From NCBI GenBank assembly GCA_022486705.1, contig JAKVKC010000009.1, forward strand, positions 1-64,000: a DNA stretch of 64,000 bases. The letters run 5' to 3'. Under the pieces are notes generated by a model. It had not been told where the DNA came from, did not search any database, and saw only the letters and a list, made by a program, of their open reading frames with translations. The translations under genes and the position numbers were made by a program. Positions 51,582 through 58,592 of this stretch are shown piece by piece; position 1 is the stretch's first letter, and each line of letters starts with the position of its first letter. Source of the stretch: Solobacterium sp. GTDB lineage: Bacteria; Bacillota_I; Bacilli_A; Erysipelotrichales; Erysipelotrichaceae.

Positions 51582-52541
51582 ATGGACAAAAATTCCAGTA
51601 TGTATAAAACGATCCTCTTAGCTGTTGTATGTTCAGTGGCAGGTGCCTGCTTGGCAGCTGTCAATGCAGTAACAAAACCGATCATCACGGACAATGCACT
51701 TGCAGCAGTTAAAACAACATTGAATCAATTCTATCCGGATGGCACTTTCTCAGATGTTACATCTAAGTATGTTACCAAGGATACAGATCTTGTTGACGGC
51801 GTCTATGAAGCAGAAGGAAAAGGCTATATCTTTACGCTTCATAACACAGGATACAGTTCTTCCGGCTTCAAGTTCGCCATTGCTTTCAACAATGACGGTA
51901 CGATCGAGGGCTATATGGCTCTGGAACAGCAGGAGACTTCCGGCAAAGGATCCTTGGCTTTTGATCAGGATTATGCGGATGAAGTGAAAAAGCTTACTTC
52001 TCTTGATGCAATGCCTTTGATCTCAGGCGCTACGATCACAACAAGTGCCGTCGGTGCCGCGGTAAAACAGGCTGAGACGATCTTCAATTCAATTGCCAAT
52101 ATTTCTGGCGAACCTGCTTCTCAGGCTTCTGCTTCTGCCGAAGCATCAAGCGGTGCGACCACAAACAGCGGTGCAACATCAAGTGCTTCTGCATCCTCTG
52201 GTGCGAAAACTTCGGATACACTTGGAACGGGCGATTATGCCAGTGCCAAAGCATCCTGCACAGCTACTTCTTCCGGTGCCTTTGCCTGCCGCGCAACAGG
52301 ATTTGACGGTGCAGATGTCACTGCAACGATCCTCGTTAAGGACGGTGCTATCACTTCGATCAAAGATCTGACGGGCAAGGACAATGGCGATGGCATGGGA
52401 GATGCATGGTACTCTGATGCTTCTGTCTTCAATGGCGCAACCTTAGATTCATCCATTGATGCAATGTCAGGTGCTACATTTACTTCAAAAGCCGTAAAAG
52501 GCATGGCAGCCGCAGCGCTTAAAGCTGCAGCTCAGCAATAA
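51582..52541 (+). CDS. rnfG: Rnf complex subunit RnfG with two FMN-binding domains
   Basis: Residues 1-30 form a membrane helix; a first FMN-binding domain (about 50-170) ends in PLISGATITTSAV, a flavinylation motif. A linker of about 40 residues rich in Ser, Ala, Gly and Thr follows (about 176-215), then a second FMN-binding domain (about 216-319) ending in DAMSGATFTSKAV, again with D-x-x-SGAT-x-T. Usual RnfG has one such domain and about 200 residues; 319 here reflects the duplication. Start at 51582 has GAGGAGGG upstream; the longer frame begins inside rnfD. Confidence 0.94.
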   Translation: MDKNSSMYKTILLAVVCSVAGACLAAVNAVTKPIITDNALAAVKTTLNQFYPDGTFSDVTSKYVTKDTDLVDGVYEAEGKGYIFTLHNTGYSSSGFKFAIAFNNDGTIEGYMALEQQETSGKGSLAFDQDYADEVKKLTSLDAMPLISGATITTSAVGAAVKQAETIFNSIANISGEPASQASASAEASSGATTNSGATSSASASSGAKTSDTLGTGDYASAKASCTATSSGAFACRATGFDGADVTATILVKDGAITSIKDLTGKDNGDGMGDAWYSDASVFNGATLDSSIDAMSGATFTSKAVKGMAAAALKAAAQQ

Positions 52542-52553
52542 AGGAGGTCACTT

Positions 52554-53216
52554 ATGAGCGAAAACAATGAAAAGAAACCAAGCTTTTTCTCAAAGCTGAT
52601 CACTGAGAATCCAGTCTTCGGACTGTATCTGGGCATCTGCTCAACATTGGCAATTTCAACATCTGTGAACAATGCCATCGGCATGGGCGTAGGTGTTATC
52701 GTCGTATTAGTGCTTTCAAATGTCGTTATCTCAATGATCGCGAAGATCACACCGGATGACATTCATATTCCAGTTTATATTGTTGTCATTGCTACATTGG
52801 TAACAATCCTGGAGATGTTCATGCATGCATATACACCGGATCTGTATACAGCATTGGGCGCATTCCTTTCCCTGATCGTTGTCAACTGCATCATCTTGGG
52901 AAGAGCGGAAGCGTTTGCCTGCAATCACAGTGTCGGTGCATCCGCACTGGATGGTCTGCAGATGGGCCTTGCTTATACTTGCTCCCTTCTGTGCATGTCT
53001 CTGATCCGTCAGATCGTAGGCACCGGTGTTCTGTCTTTAGCAAACCCATTTACAAATGCAGTCATCTTCTCATGGCGCATTATTCCGGAATCCTATACGA
53101 TTCCATTCATGACTGGCGAAACAGGCGCTTTCTTCACCTTTGCCTGCTTAGCTGCAGCAGTTGCGGTCTATAAAGAGAGCATGGCTCAGAAGTCCGCAAA
53201 GAAGGAGGTTAAGTAA
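52554..53216 (+). CDS. rnfE: Rnf complex subunit RnfE
   Basis: Six-helix membrane subunit homologous to NqrD, 220 residues. NPVFGLYLGICSTLAISTSVNNAIGMG at the N terminus and IVVNCIILGRAEAFA, with the Cys that helps hold the membrane iron centre with RnfA, are intact. The C-terminal tail is Lys-rich. AAGGAGG precedes the ATG. Confidence 0.95.
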   Translation: MSENNEKKPSFFSKLITENPVFGLYLGICSTLAISTSVNNAIGMGVGVIVVLVLSNVVISMIAKITPDDIHIPVYIVVIATLVTILEMFMHAYTPDLYTALGAFLSLIVVNCIILGRAEAFACNHSVGASALDGLQMGLAYTCSLLCMSLIRQIVGTGVLSLANPFTNAVIFSWRIIPESYTIPFMTGETGAFFTFACLAAAVAVYKESMAQKSAKKEVK

Positions 53217-53218
53217 GT

Positions 53219-53794
53219 ATGAATCTATTTGCCTTATTCATCAGCGCAATGCTGATCAATAACATTGTCTTGACCAAGTTCTTAGGCATGTGCCCATTCA
53301 TGGGCGTTTCCACCAAGCTGGATTCTGCTGTCGGCATGGGTGCTGCTGTTATCTTCGTTATCTTCGGTGCTTCGGTTCTGTCATGGTGCTTATACTACTT
53401 TGTATTGGTACCGCTGCAGTTGGAGTATATGGAACTGATCACCTTCATTCTGCTGATTGCAGCGTTTGTTCAGTTCGTTGAATTATTCTTAAAGAAGTAT
53501 TCACCAGGACTGTACCGTCAGCTCGGTATCTATCTTCCGCTGATCACGACCAACTGCACAGTTCTGTATGTTGCACAGGAAAACATCACAAAGAATTATG
53601 ATATCTTCCAGACAATGGTCAATTCCATTGCGACCCCAGCAGGATTTATGCTGATGCTGGTCATCTTTGCTACGATCCGTGAAAGACTTCAGGGCAGCAG
53701 TATTCCTAAGCCATTCAAGGGAAATCCGATTGCCTTTGTCGTTGCAGGCATTATGGCAATTGCCTTCTCTTCTCTTGCGGGCCTGGTTGGATAA
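53219..53794 (+). CDS. rnfA: Rnf complex subunit RnfA
   Basis: Six-helix membrane subunit homologous to NqrE and RnfE, 191 residues. LFISAMLINNIVLTKFLGMCPFMGVS and LPLITTNCTVLYVA carry the two conserved Cys of the intramembrane iron-sulfur/iron site shared with RnfE. GGAGG lies in the end of rnfE, 2 nt before this gene's ATG region. Confidence 0.95.
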   Translation: MNLFALFISAMLINNIVLTKFLGMCPFMGVSTKLDSAVGMGAAVIFVIFGASVLSWCLYYFVLVPLQLEYMELITFILLIAAFVQFVELFLKKYSPGLYRQLGIYLPLITTNCTVLYVAQENITKNYDIFQTMVNSIATPAGFMLMLVIFATIRERLQGSSIPKPFKGNPIAFVVAGIMAIAFSSLAGLVG

Positions 53795-53797
53795 ACA

Positions 53798-53992
53798 ATG
53801 AAAGTTTTAATTGCGATCGTACTTGTGGCAGGCCTGTTCCTTCTGAATGTATTTCTCTTTCGGAAGAACAAGCATACGCCTGTGCCGAAGGGCTGTGAGA
53901 ATCTCACACCGGACTGCGGGAGCTGCGGCATGTCAGACTGTACGTCAAGAATGAAACCGATAAGAAAAGAGGAAGATGATGGTAATCATTAA
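53798..53992 (+). CDS. Small single-pass membrane protein with four Cys in the rnf operon (NqrM-like layout)
   Basis: A 64-residue protein: one N-terminal membrane helix (residues 2-21), a short basic stretch, then Cys at 33, 40, 43 and 48 (C-x6-C-x2-C-x4-C) and a charged tail. It starts 3 nt after rnfA and overlaps rnfB by 17 nt. NqrM, a small one-helix protein with clustered Cys, is needed to mature the iron centre of NqrD/NqrE, the homologs of RnfE/RnfA. A similar job for Rnf is inferred from layout and position only. Shine-Dalgarno is weak; coupling to rnfA is likely. Confidence 0.75.
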   Translation: MKVLIAIVLVAGLFLLNVFLFRKNKHTPVPKGCENLTPDCGSCGMSDCTSRMKPIRKEEDDGNH

Positions 53993-54263
53993 AGCATTTG
54001 TACTGATGCTGATATTAGGTGCTGTGCTGGGGGCAGTACTAGGATTTGCATCAAAGAAGTTCTATGTCAAAGAAGACAACAGAGTGCAGGATATCCTAGG
54101 CATGCTGCCAGGATACAACTGCGGCGGATGCGGCAATCCAGGATGTGCTGGCATGGCTGCAAAGCTCGTGTCTGGTGAATGCAAGATCGATCAATGCGCA
54201 CCTAGCAAACCAGATGCAAAAGAAAAGATCCGCCAGTATCTTGCGGAACATAAAGAAGCATAA
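53976..54263 (+). CDS. rnfB: Short RnfB: membrane anchor and first Fe-S domain only
   Basis: A 95-residue protein with one N-terminal helix (residues 2-25) and the RnfB Fer4 cluster motif LPGYNCGGCGNPGCAGMAAKLVSGEC (four Cys, about 46-67), followed by a helix ending in KEKIRQYLAEHKEA. Normal RnfB continues for 80-200 residues with two or more ferredoxin-type 4Fe-4S motifs; here a stop codon and a terminator follow at once, and no CxxCxxC motifs occur downstream in any frame before it. Start ATG at 53976 (or 53979) with GAGGAAG. Either a truly reduced RnfB or one whose ferredoxin part is encoded elsewhere. Confidence 0.88.
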   Translation: MMVIIKAFVLMLILGAVLGAVLGFASKKFYVKEDNRVQDILGMLPGYNCGGCGNPGCAGMAAKLVSGECKIDQCAPSKPDAKEKIRQYLAEHKEA

Positions 54264-54267
54264 AGCT

Positions 54268-54295
54268 AAGAGACCTTCAAATGGAGGTCTCTTTT
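54268..54295 (+). terminator. Intrinsic terminator of the rnf operon
   Basis: AAGAGACCT pairs with AGGTCTCTT, followed by T residues. Confidence 0.9.
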
Positions 54296-54366
54296 CATAC
54301 ATAAATCACCTTTTCATCAAAGAAAGATGATCATTGTCTGCTATATATCCTTTAGAGGGCAGACAT

Positions 54367-54564
54367 ATGAAAAGATATGAGATAGAACCGTATTTAGGAA
54401 AATCAGTACTGATCTATGCCAAACGTCAGCAGATCTGCAGCGGGCAGTTCGCCAGAATGCGCACAGTCAATGGAAATGAGGTCATGGAGATCCGTCAGTC
54501 CAGTGAATACAGCTTTCTGCCGATCCAGGATGTTCTGTACATGATCGAAACAAAACGAAGCTGA
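54367..54564 (+). CDS. Small conserved-looking protein of unknown function
   Basis: A 65-residue soluble protein, MKRYEIEPYLGKSVLIYAKR at the start, predicted as a compact beta-rich fold (alternating hydrophobic strands, VLIYAKRQQICSGQFARMRTV, VMEIRQSSEYSFLPIQDVLYMIE), possibly SH3- or Sm-like. Not recognised. GAGGG precedes the ATG at 54367; an upstream in-frame ATG at 54334 lacks a binding site. It follows the rnf terminator and precedes the SAF-domain gene by 66 nt. Confidence 0.62.
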   Translation: MKRYEIEPYLGKSVLIYAKRQQICSGQFARMRTVNGNEVMEIRQSSEYSFLPIQDVLYMIETKRS

Positions 54565-54630
54565 AACGTACGGCCGGATCAGGAAAATCTTTTTTCTGTG
54601 CGTATATATAGACAGAAGAGAGATGCAGAT

Positions 54631-55365
54631 ATGAAAAAGAAGATAGTCCTGAAAATTGCGGTATGTCTTGGCTGCGCTGCGATGCTATTGGCGCTGAATG
54701 GCATTCTGTTCCGGCTGTGCATAAAGGCAAAGCTGAATCTGGTCCATACGTATATTGCGGCAGAAGATATACCGCCGCGCACAAAGATCACGGAAGAGGA
54801 TCTTGTTCCTGCCGAGATTGCTTCGGATTATCTGATCGATAATACATATCTGAAAAAAGAAGATATCATCGGCAAGTATACCGAGATCCAGGGCATGATC
54901 CCGGCCGGATCGGTCTTCTATAAACATATGCTTTATGAAGAAAAAGACCTTCCGGATCATGCGCAGCTGCAGCTGAAAGAAGGGGAGACATCCTTTGGCG
55001 TACAGGTCGATGTCGCTTCTTTAGGCTCTCTCACGGAAGACGAAAGGGTCGATATGCATGTCGGCATTGAACGAAGAGACAGTACGCCTCTGACTGGGAT
55101 CCTGATCCAGAATGCCAGAGTCATCTGCATCAAAGATCATCAGGGACTTTCCCTCCGCAATGCTCAAAGCAATGGGGTCCCGTATCTGATGGAGCTTGCC
55201 GTGCAGAGAACAGACCTTGATCTGCTGAATCTGGCTGAAAGTGTTGGCACATTGAAATTCTTTCCGTCCTCAGATCCGTACAGCACAGAACTTGAGGCTT
55301 CTCTTGTCTATGATTCCGATATGACTAGATACTTGCAGAACATGAAAGAAAGTGCCGCGAAGTAG
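54631..55365 (+). CDS. SAF-domain membrane-anchored protein (CpaB/RcpC-like)
   Basis: A 244-residue protein. An N-terminal membrane helix (about 5-28) is followed by an SAF domain (about 38-100): YIAAEDIPPRTKITEEDLVPAEIASDYLID, GKYTEIQGMIPAGSVFYKHML. The rest resembles the CpaB/RcpC periplasmic part (FGVQVDVASLGSLTEDERVDMHV). CpaB proteins assemble Flp/Tad pili, but no cpa/tad gene is present nearby, so this is an orphan. Start at 54631 has GAGAG about 9 nt upstream. Function not assigned. Confidence 0.74.
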   Translation: MKKKIVLKIAVCLGCAAMLLALNGILFRLCIKAKLNLVHTYIAAEDIPPRTKITEEDLVPAEIASDYLIDNTYLKKEDIIGKYTEIQGMIPAGSVFYKHMLYEEKDLPDHAQLQLKEGETSFGVQVDVASLGSLTEDERVDMHVGIERRDSTPLTGILIQNARVICIKDHQGLSLRNAQSNGVPYLMELAVQRTDLDLLNLAESVGTLKFFPSSDPYSTELEASLVYDSDMTRYLQNMKESAAK

Positions 55366-55410
55366 AAGCGGGATGATGCGGAAACAGAAAGAACAGTCAG
55401 CTGTACAACA

Positions 55411-55437
55411 AAAAAATGGCTTATTCAGCCATTTTAG
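55411..55437. terminator. Terminator of tRNA-His, probably also of the SAF gene
   Basis: AAATGGCT/AGCCATTT around TATTC (55414-55434). A long T run follows on the minus strand (plus-strand A run) and ATTTT on the plus strand. Confidence 0.82.
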
Positions 55438-55445
55438 ATCAATAA

Positions 55446-55523
55446 TGGGGCGACTAGTGGGACTCGAACCCACGAGTGCTGGAGCCACAATCCAGTGTGT
55501 TAACCAACTTCACCATAGCCGCC
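55446..55523 (-). tRNA. tRNA-His (anticodon GTG)
   Basis: Minus strand: an extra 5' G(-1) pairs with C73, the tRNA-His hallmark; acceptor GCGGCTA/TAGTCGC; anticodon stem CTGGA/TCCAG around TTGTGGC, anticodon GTG; T arm GGTTCGAGTCC; CCA is encoded. Confidence 0.95.
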
Positions 55524-55535
55524 AGGTGCTTGATA

Positions 55536-55564
55536 ATATTACCGCAAAGAGAAGGGGAATGCAA
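55536..55564 (-). promoter_or_regulatory. tRNA-His promoter
   Basis: Minus strand TTGCAT (55564-55559), 17 nt, TAATAT (55541-55536), 12 nt before the tRNA. Divergent TATAAT (55582-55587) on the plus strand serves the next gene. Confidence 0.7.
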
Positions 55565-55607
55565 GCATAACCTAACGGTAATATAATGAATATGCAGGAG
55601 AGAAAAT

Positions 55608-56297
55608 ATGGAGATCACAGTTGCGGGACAGGAACGTTCTGTCCGCGTTGAATACAAGCGGAATCACAATATGTATCTAAGGGTCAATGATGACGGCAGT
55701 CTGCATGTCACATGTCCGCGCTGGGTGAACAGCAGTGAGATCAGGTCTTTCATCAGTGAAAAAGAAAAATGGATCGCACGCAGTGAACAGAGCATCAAAA
55801 GAAAGCAGTCATCCCTAAAGACAGGCTTGGATGGCATCTGTGCCTTCTGGCTTGGCCAGTCCTACCAGATCGAGACCGTCCTTTCTCATAAGAGCCTTCT
55901 GTTCATTGATGAGGAAGCGAAGAAGATCCTTTTTTTCCTGAAAGAAAATACACCGCAGGAAAGAGAGAAAGTATTCTATCGAGAAGGTGCTAAAATGTTG
56001 AAGGCAATGATCAATGAGCGCCGGCCGGAATGGGATCAGAAGATCTGTGAAAGCTATCAGAAGCCATTGCCGAAGATCACGATCAAATATATGACATCGC
56101 GCTGGGGAAGCTGTTCTCCGGAAGCGGGACATATCAGTATCAATGTACGGCTGATCCACTATCCGAAGGAATGTCTGGATTATGTGCTGCTCCATGAATA
56201 TGTGCATATGCTTGTACCGAATCATGGCCCGTCATTCTATCAGACGGTGCAGAAGTATATGCCCATGTGGAAATCGTACAGCGATCAATTGAAATAG
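55608..56297 (+). CDS. YgjP-like zinc metallopeptidase (M48/WLM-type, DUF45)
   Basis: A 229-residue protein. An N-terminal beta-rich segment (VEYKRNHNMYLRVNDDGSLHVTCPRW) is typical of YgjP/DUF45, and the C-terminal catalytic part has MTSRWGSCSPEAGHISINVRLIHYP followed by HEYVHMLVPNHGPSFYQ near residue 195, an HExxH zinc motif with the third ligand His. Substrates of this family are largely unknown. GGAGAG precedes the ATG; promoter TATAAT at 55582-55587. Followed after 9 nt by the MscS gene. Confidence 0.9.
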   Translation: MEITVAGQERSVRVEYKRNHNMYLRVNDDGSLHVTCPRWVNSSEIRSFISEKEKWIARSEQSIKRKQSSLKTGLDGICAFWLGQSYQIETVLSHKSLLFIDEEAKKILFFLKENTPQEREKVFYREGAKMLKAMINERRPEWDQKICESYQKPLPKITIKYMTSRWGSCSPEAGHISINVRLIHYPKECLDYVLLHEYVHMLVPNHGPSFYQTVQKYMPMWKSYSDQLK

Positions 56298-56306
56298 GAG
56301 GGCTTC

Positions 56307-57158
56307 ATGTCAGTGGATACAGCAATCGGAACCAATATCTTTGAAGGAGGTCTGATCAATTTTCTGATCAGGACTGCTTTTATTATCATCTTTGCCTGGG
56401 TGATCAATAAACTGATCAATAGGACGGTAAAGCAGGTCAACAGAAAGAACAGTACCAATGATATGCTTGCGGCTTATATCCGCAAGATCCTGAACGCCAT
56501 CGTCTATGCTGTGGCAGCTTTCTCCGTACTTTCCGCAATTGTTCCGCTGGAAGGATTGGGATCTGCTGTTCTGGGCGCTACATCGGTCATTACGGTTGTT
56601 CTAGGCTTAGCTGCACAGGAGACCTTCGGCAATTTCATTGCCGGCTTCTTCTTGGCTTTGGGCCAGCCTTTCTCCGTGGGAGATCTGATCACGCTGCCGG
56701 AAAAGAATATTACCGGAACGGTGCAGGAAATCACGTTCCGTCATACCGTGCTGCAGACCATCGAGAATACGCAGATGATCATTCCGAATTCTCTGATGAA
56801 TTCAGCTGTCTTGGAGAATAAAGTATTTGGCCAAGGGACCTTTACCCGCTATATGAAGGTCAGTGTAGGCTATGATACTGACATGGTCTTAGCAAAGAAG
56901 CTGATCACAGAAGCAGTCATGACAAATCCATTGGTGAATGATCTGCGAAGTGAAGAAGAAAAGAAACAGGGAAAAGAACCATTTCTGATCCGTCTGGATG
57001 ATTTTGAAGAGTCTGGTGTACTGATCACTTTTCCGGTCAATACAACAGATCTGAAAGACAATCTGCAGGCTTCTTCGGAGATCAGAGAAAAGCTGCTGAT
57101 CGTCTTCAAAGAAAATCAGATCGAGATTCCTTATCCTAAGGTACAGATACTTCACTGA
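56307..57158 (+). CDS. Small-conductance mechanosensitive channel, MscS family
   Basis: A 283-residue channel with three N-terminal helices (about 15-35, 60-80, 85-110). The pore helix reads LGATSVITVVLGLAAQETFGNFIAGFFLALGQPFSVGDLI, followed by the beta domain (VQEITFRHTVLQTIENTQMIIPNSLMNSAVLEN) and C-terminal alpha/beta part. Releases solutes upon osmotic downshock. AGGAGG precedes the ATG; likely co-transcribed with the YgjP-like gene. Confidence 0.94.
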   Translation: MSVDTAIGTNIFEGGLINFLIRTAFIIIFAWVINKLINRTVKQVNRKNSTNDMLAAYIRKILNAIVYAVAAFSVLSAIVPLEGLGSAVLGATSVITVVLGLAAQETFGNFIAGFFLALGQPFSVGDLITLPEKNITGTVQEITFRHTVLQTIENTQMIIPNSLMNSAVLENKVFGQGTFTRYMKVSVGYDTDMVLAKKLITEAVMTNPLVNDLRSEEEKKQGKEPFLIRLDDFEESGVLITFPVNTTDLKDNLQASSEIREKLLIVFKENQIEIPYPKVQILH

Positions 57159-57165
57159 AGAACAG

Positions 57166-57207
57166 TCCTGCCAGGCAGATCCTGAAATCTGCTGAGCGGG
57201 ATTTTTT
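57166..57207 (+). terminator. Intrinsic terminator after the MscS gene
   Basis: TCCTGC pairs with GCGGGA (one G-U) enclosing GCAGAT/ATCTGC, followed by seven T residues. Confidence 0.78.
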
Positions 57208-57229
57208 TCTGCTGTGCTAAAATACAGGT

Positions 57230-57610
57230 ATGAAGAAAACAATGACGGTGATCTTAGCAGCAGCTTTTCTCTGCCTGTTTACGGCAGCTTTCAGCGTGCG
57301 GGAAAGCATTGTCCATAACGGGGTGCAGATCACAGCAGAATCTGTGGTCACCAATGGTTCGATCATTAAGATGCAGATCGCAGCTGTCCGCAGCAATCAG
57401 ACCATTACCAGTGTGACATATGAATTGGCAGATGATACACAGGTCAATGTCCATGTCAGTATGGATTTTGCCGAAAGGCACGCTGTTTCTAAGGAACAGA
57501 CGCTGCAGCTCCTGCTGCCAAATGAGAAAACAGTTCATTTCTATGTCAACGAACAGATGCTGTCGACTTCGCTGCAGAAAGATGGGGCTATCTGGAAAAC
57601 CGTTGGATGA
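57230..57610 (+). CDS. Small exported protein of unknown function
   Basis: A 126-residue protein with a signal peptide or membrane anchor (residues 3-21, VILAAAFLCLFTAAFS), then a beta-rich domain (VHNGVQITAESVVTNGSIIKMQIAAVRSNQTITSVTYELAD). Not recognised. The ATG lies 6 nt after TAAAAT (57218-57223) with no Shine-Dalgarno, so a leaderless mRNA is possible. No clear terminator follows. Confidence 0.6.
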   Translation: MKKTMTVILAAAFLCLFTAAFSVRESIVHNGVQITAESVVTNGSIIKMQIAAVRSNQTITSVTYELADDTQVNVHVSMDFAERHAVSKEQTLQLLLPNEKTVHFYVNEQMLSTSLQKDGAIWKTVG

Positions 57611-57742
57611 AAACGGTTACATCTCTTCTGGGGCATTTATCTGTATTTTCAAGGAAACCGCAGGAATTGATGTTGAATGAAAAAAGAATTCTGCTATATT
57701 TGAGATAGAGATCCAAGCAGAAAGATAACAGAGAAAAATAAG

Positions 57743-57850
57743 ATGATGAAGAATGGAATACTTCTTTTAGCTATCGATGAAAGGGGCTGCAGACCAGCGG
57801 CTGATATGCTTTTGGGCGGGGACGGCAGAACATATAAATATGGGATTTAA
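57743..57850 (+). CDS. Possible 35-residue leader peptide
   Basis: Two adjacent ATG codons start a frame MMKNGILLLAIDERGCRPAA and on to a TAA at 57848-57850. The stop codon is the first base pair region of the terminator hairpin, an arrangement seen where translation controls termination. The ribosome-binding site is weak (only purine-rich AGAGA), so coding status is doubtful. Confidence 0.3.
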   Translation: MMKNGILLLAIDERGCRPAADMLLGGDGRTYKYGI

Positions 57851-57877
57851 GGTGGGTGAATTATGCTCACCTTTTTA
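57849..57877 (+). terminator. Terminator inside the ankyrin gene leader
   Basis: AAGGTGGG pairs with CTCACCTT (one G-U), followed by a T run. Confidence 0.8.
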
Positions 57878-57913
57878 TATCTAAACTGATGAACATAAAA
57901 GGAGGAAACGATT

Positions 57914-58582
57914 ATGGATCAGGTAAACCAGGAATTCTTTGATGCAGCAGGTTTGGGGGATTTTGGCAAAGTCTGTGCCCAGGTTTCAAAGGGTGCGGAT
58001 GTCAACATTGCCAACGGTGACGGACGTACGGCACTGATGCGCAGCGCAAAGAGAGGATACGAAGACATTGTCCGCTTCTTATTGGATAATGGTGCGGATA
58101 CAAGAGCACGCGATAAAAATAATAAGACGGCTCTGATGGGCGCCGCAAAAAAGGGGCATACAGAAATATGTCGGATGCTGATCCACGCTGGGGCGGATGT
58201 CAATTCGCATGATAATAACGGCAGAACATCACTGATGAGAGCAGCCTTGCTGGGGGAAACAGAAACGGTTGGATATCTGATCTCCAAAGGTGCAGATGTC
58301 AATGCGGCAGATGACCAGGGCAGAACGGCTTTGATGGAAGCTGTCACAGGATATAAAGAAGATGTCATCGATCAGCTGCTGGCTGCCGGAGCATCTGTAA
58401 ATACAGCAGACGCAAAGGGCTGCACTGCCTTGATGAGAGCTGCATATATCGGTATTCCTGATCTGGTAAAGAGCCTTCTTTCAAAAGGTGCGGATAAAAC
58501 GAAAAAGGATTATCAGGGAAATTTAGCGATCCATTATGTCAGAAAAGAATGCTTTGAAGATCTGAAAGGCTTCCTGAAGTAA
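57914..58582 (+). CDS. Ankyrin repeat protein
   Basis: A 222-residue protein made of about six ankyrin repeats from residue 5 to the end. Each carries a variant of G-x-TALM-x-A-A-x-x-G and LL-x-x-GADVN: TALMRSAKRGYEDIVRFLLDNGAD, TALMGAAKKGHTEICRMLIHAGADVN, TSLMRAALLGETETVGYLISKGADVN. No signal peptide or other domain, so a cytoplasmic protein-binding scaffold. AAAAGGAGG precedes the ATG. It starts an operon with the EF-G-like gene 10 nt downstream, suggesting a shared process. Confidence 0.9.
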   Translation: MDQVNQEFFDAAGLGDFGKVCAQVSKGADVNIANGDGRTALMRSAKRGYEDIVRFLLDNGADTRARDKNNKTALMGAAKKGHTEICRMLIHAGADVNSHDNNGRTSLMRAALLGETETVGYLISKGADVNAADDQGRTALMEAVTGYKEDVIDQLLAAGASVNTADAKGCTALMRAAYIGIPDLVKSLLSKGADKTKKDYQGNLAIHYVRKECFEDLKGFLK

Positions 58583-58592
58583 GGGGGCAGCT

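Larger units (their letters stand above)
57680..57880 (+). promoter_or_regulatory. Promoter and structured leader upstream of the ankyrin gene
   Basis: The 303-nt spacer 57611-57913 holds TTGAAT (near 57675), 16 nt, TATATT, a transcribed stretch of about 170 nt with a 35-codon ORF, and a terminator at 57849-57877, all before the ankyrin gene's AAAGGAGGAAA. A premature terminator inside a leader points to attenuation or a riboswitch-like control; no known riboswitch consensus was recognised. Confidence 0.5.

Noticed and set aside
57700-57880. Known riboswitch class (Mn, ZTP, c-di-AMP, preQ1) before the ankyrin gene
   Set aside because: None of the conserved cores of these classes could be matched.
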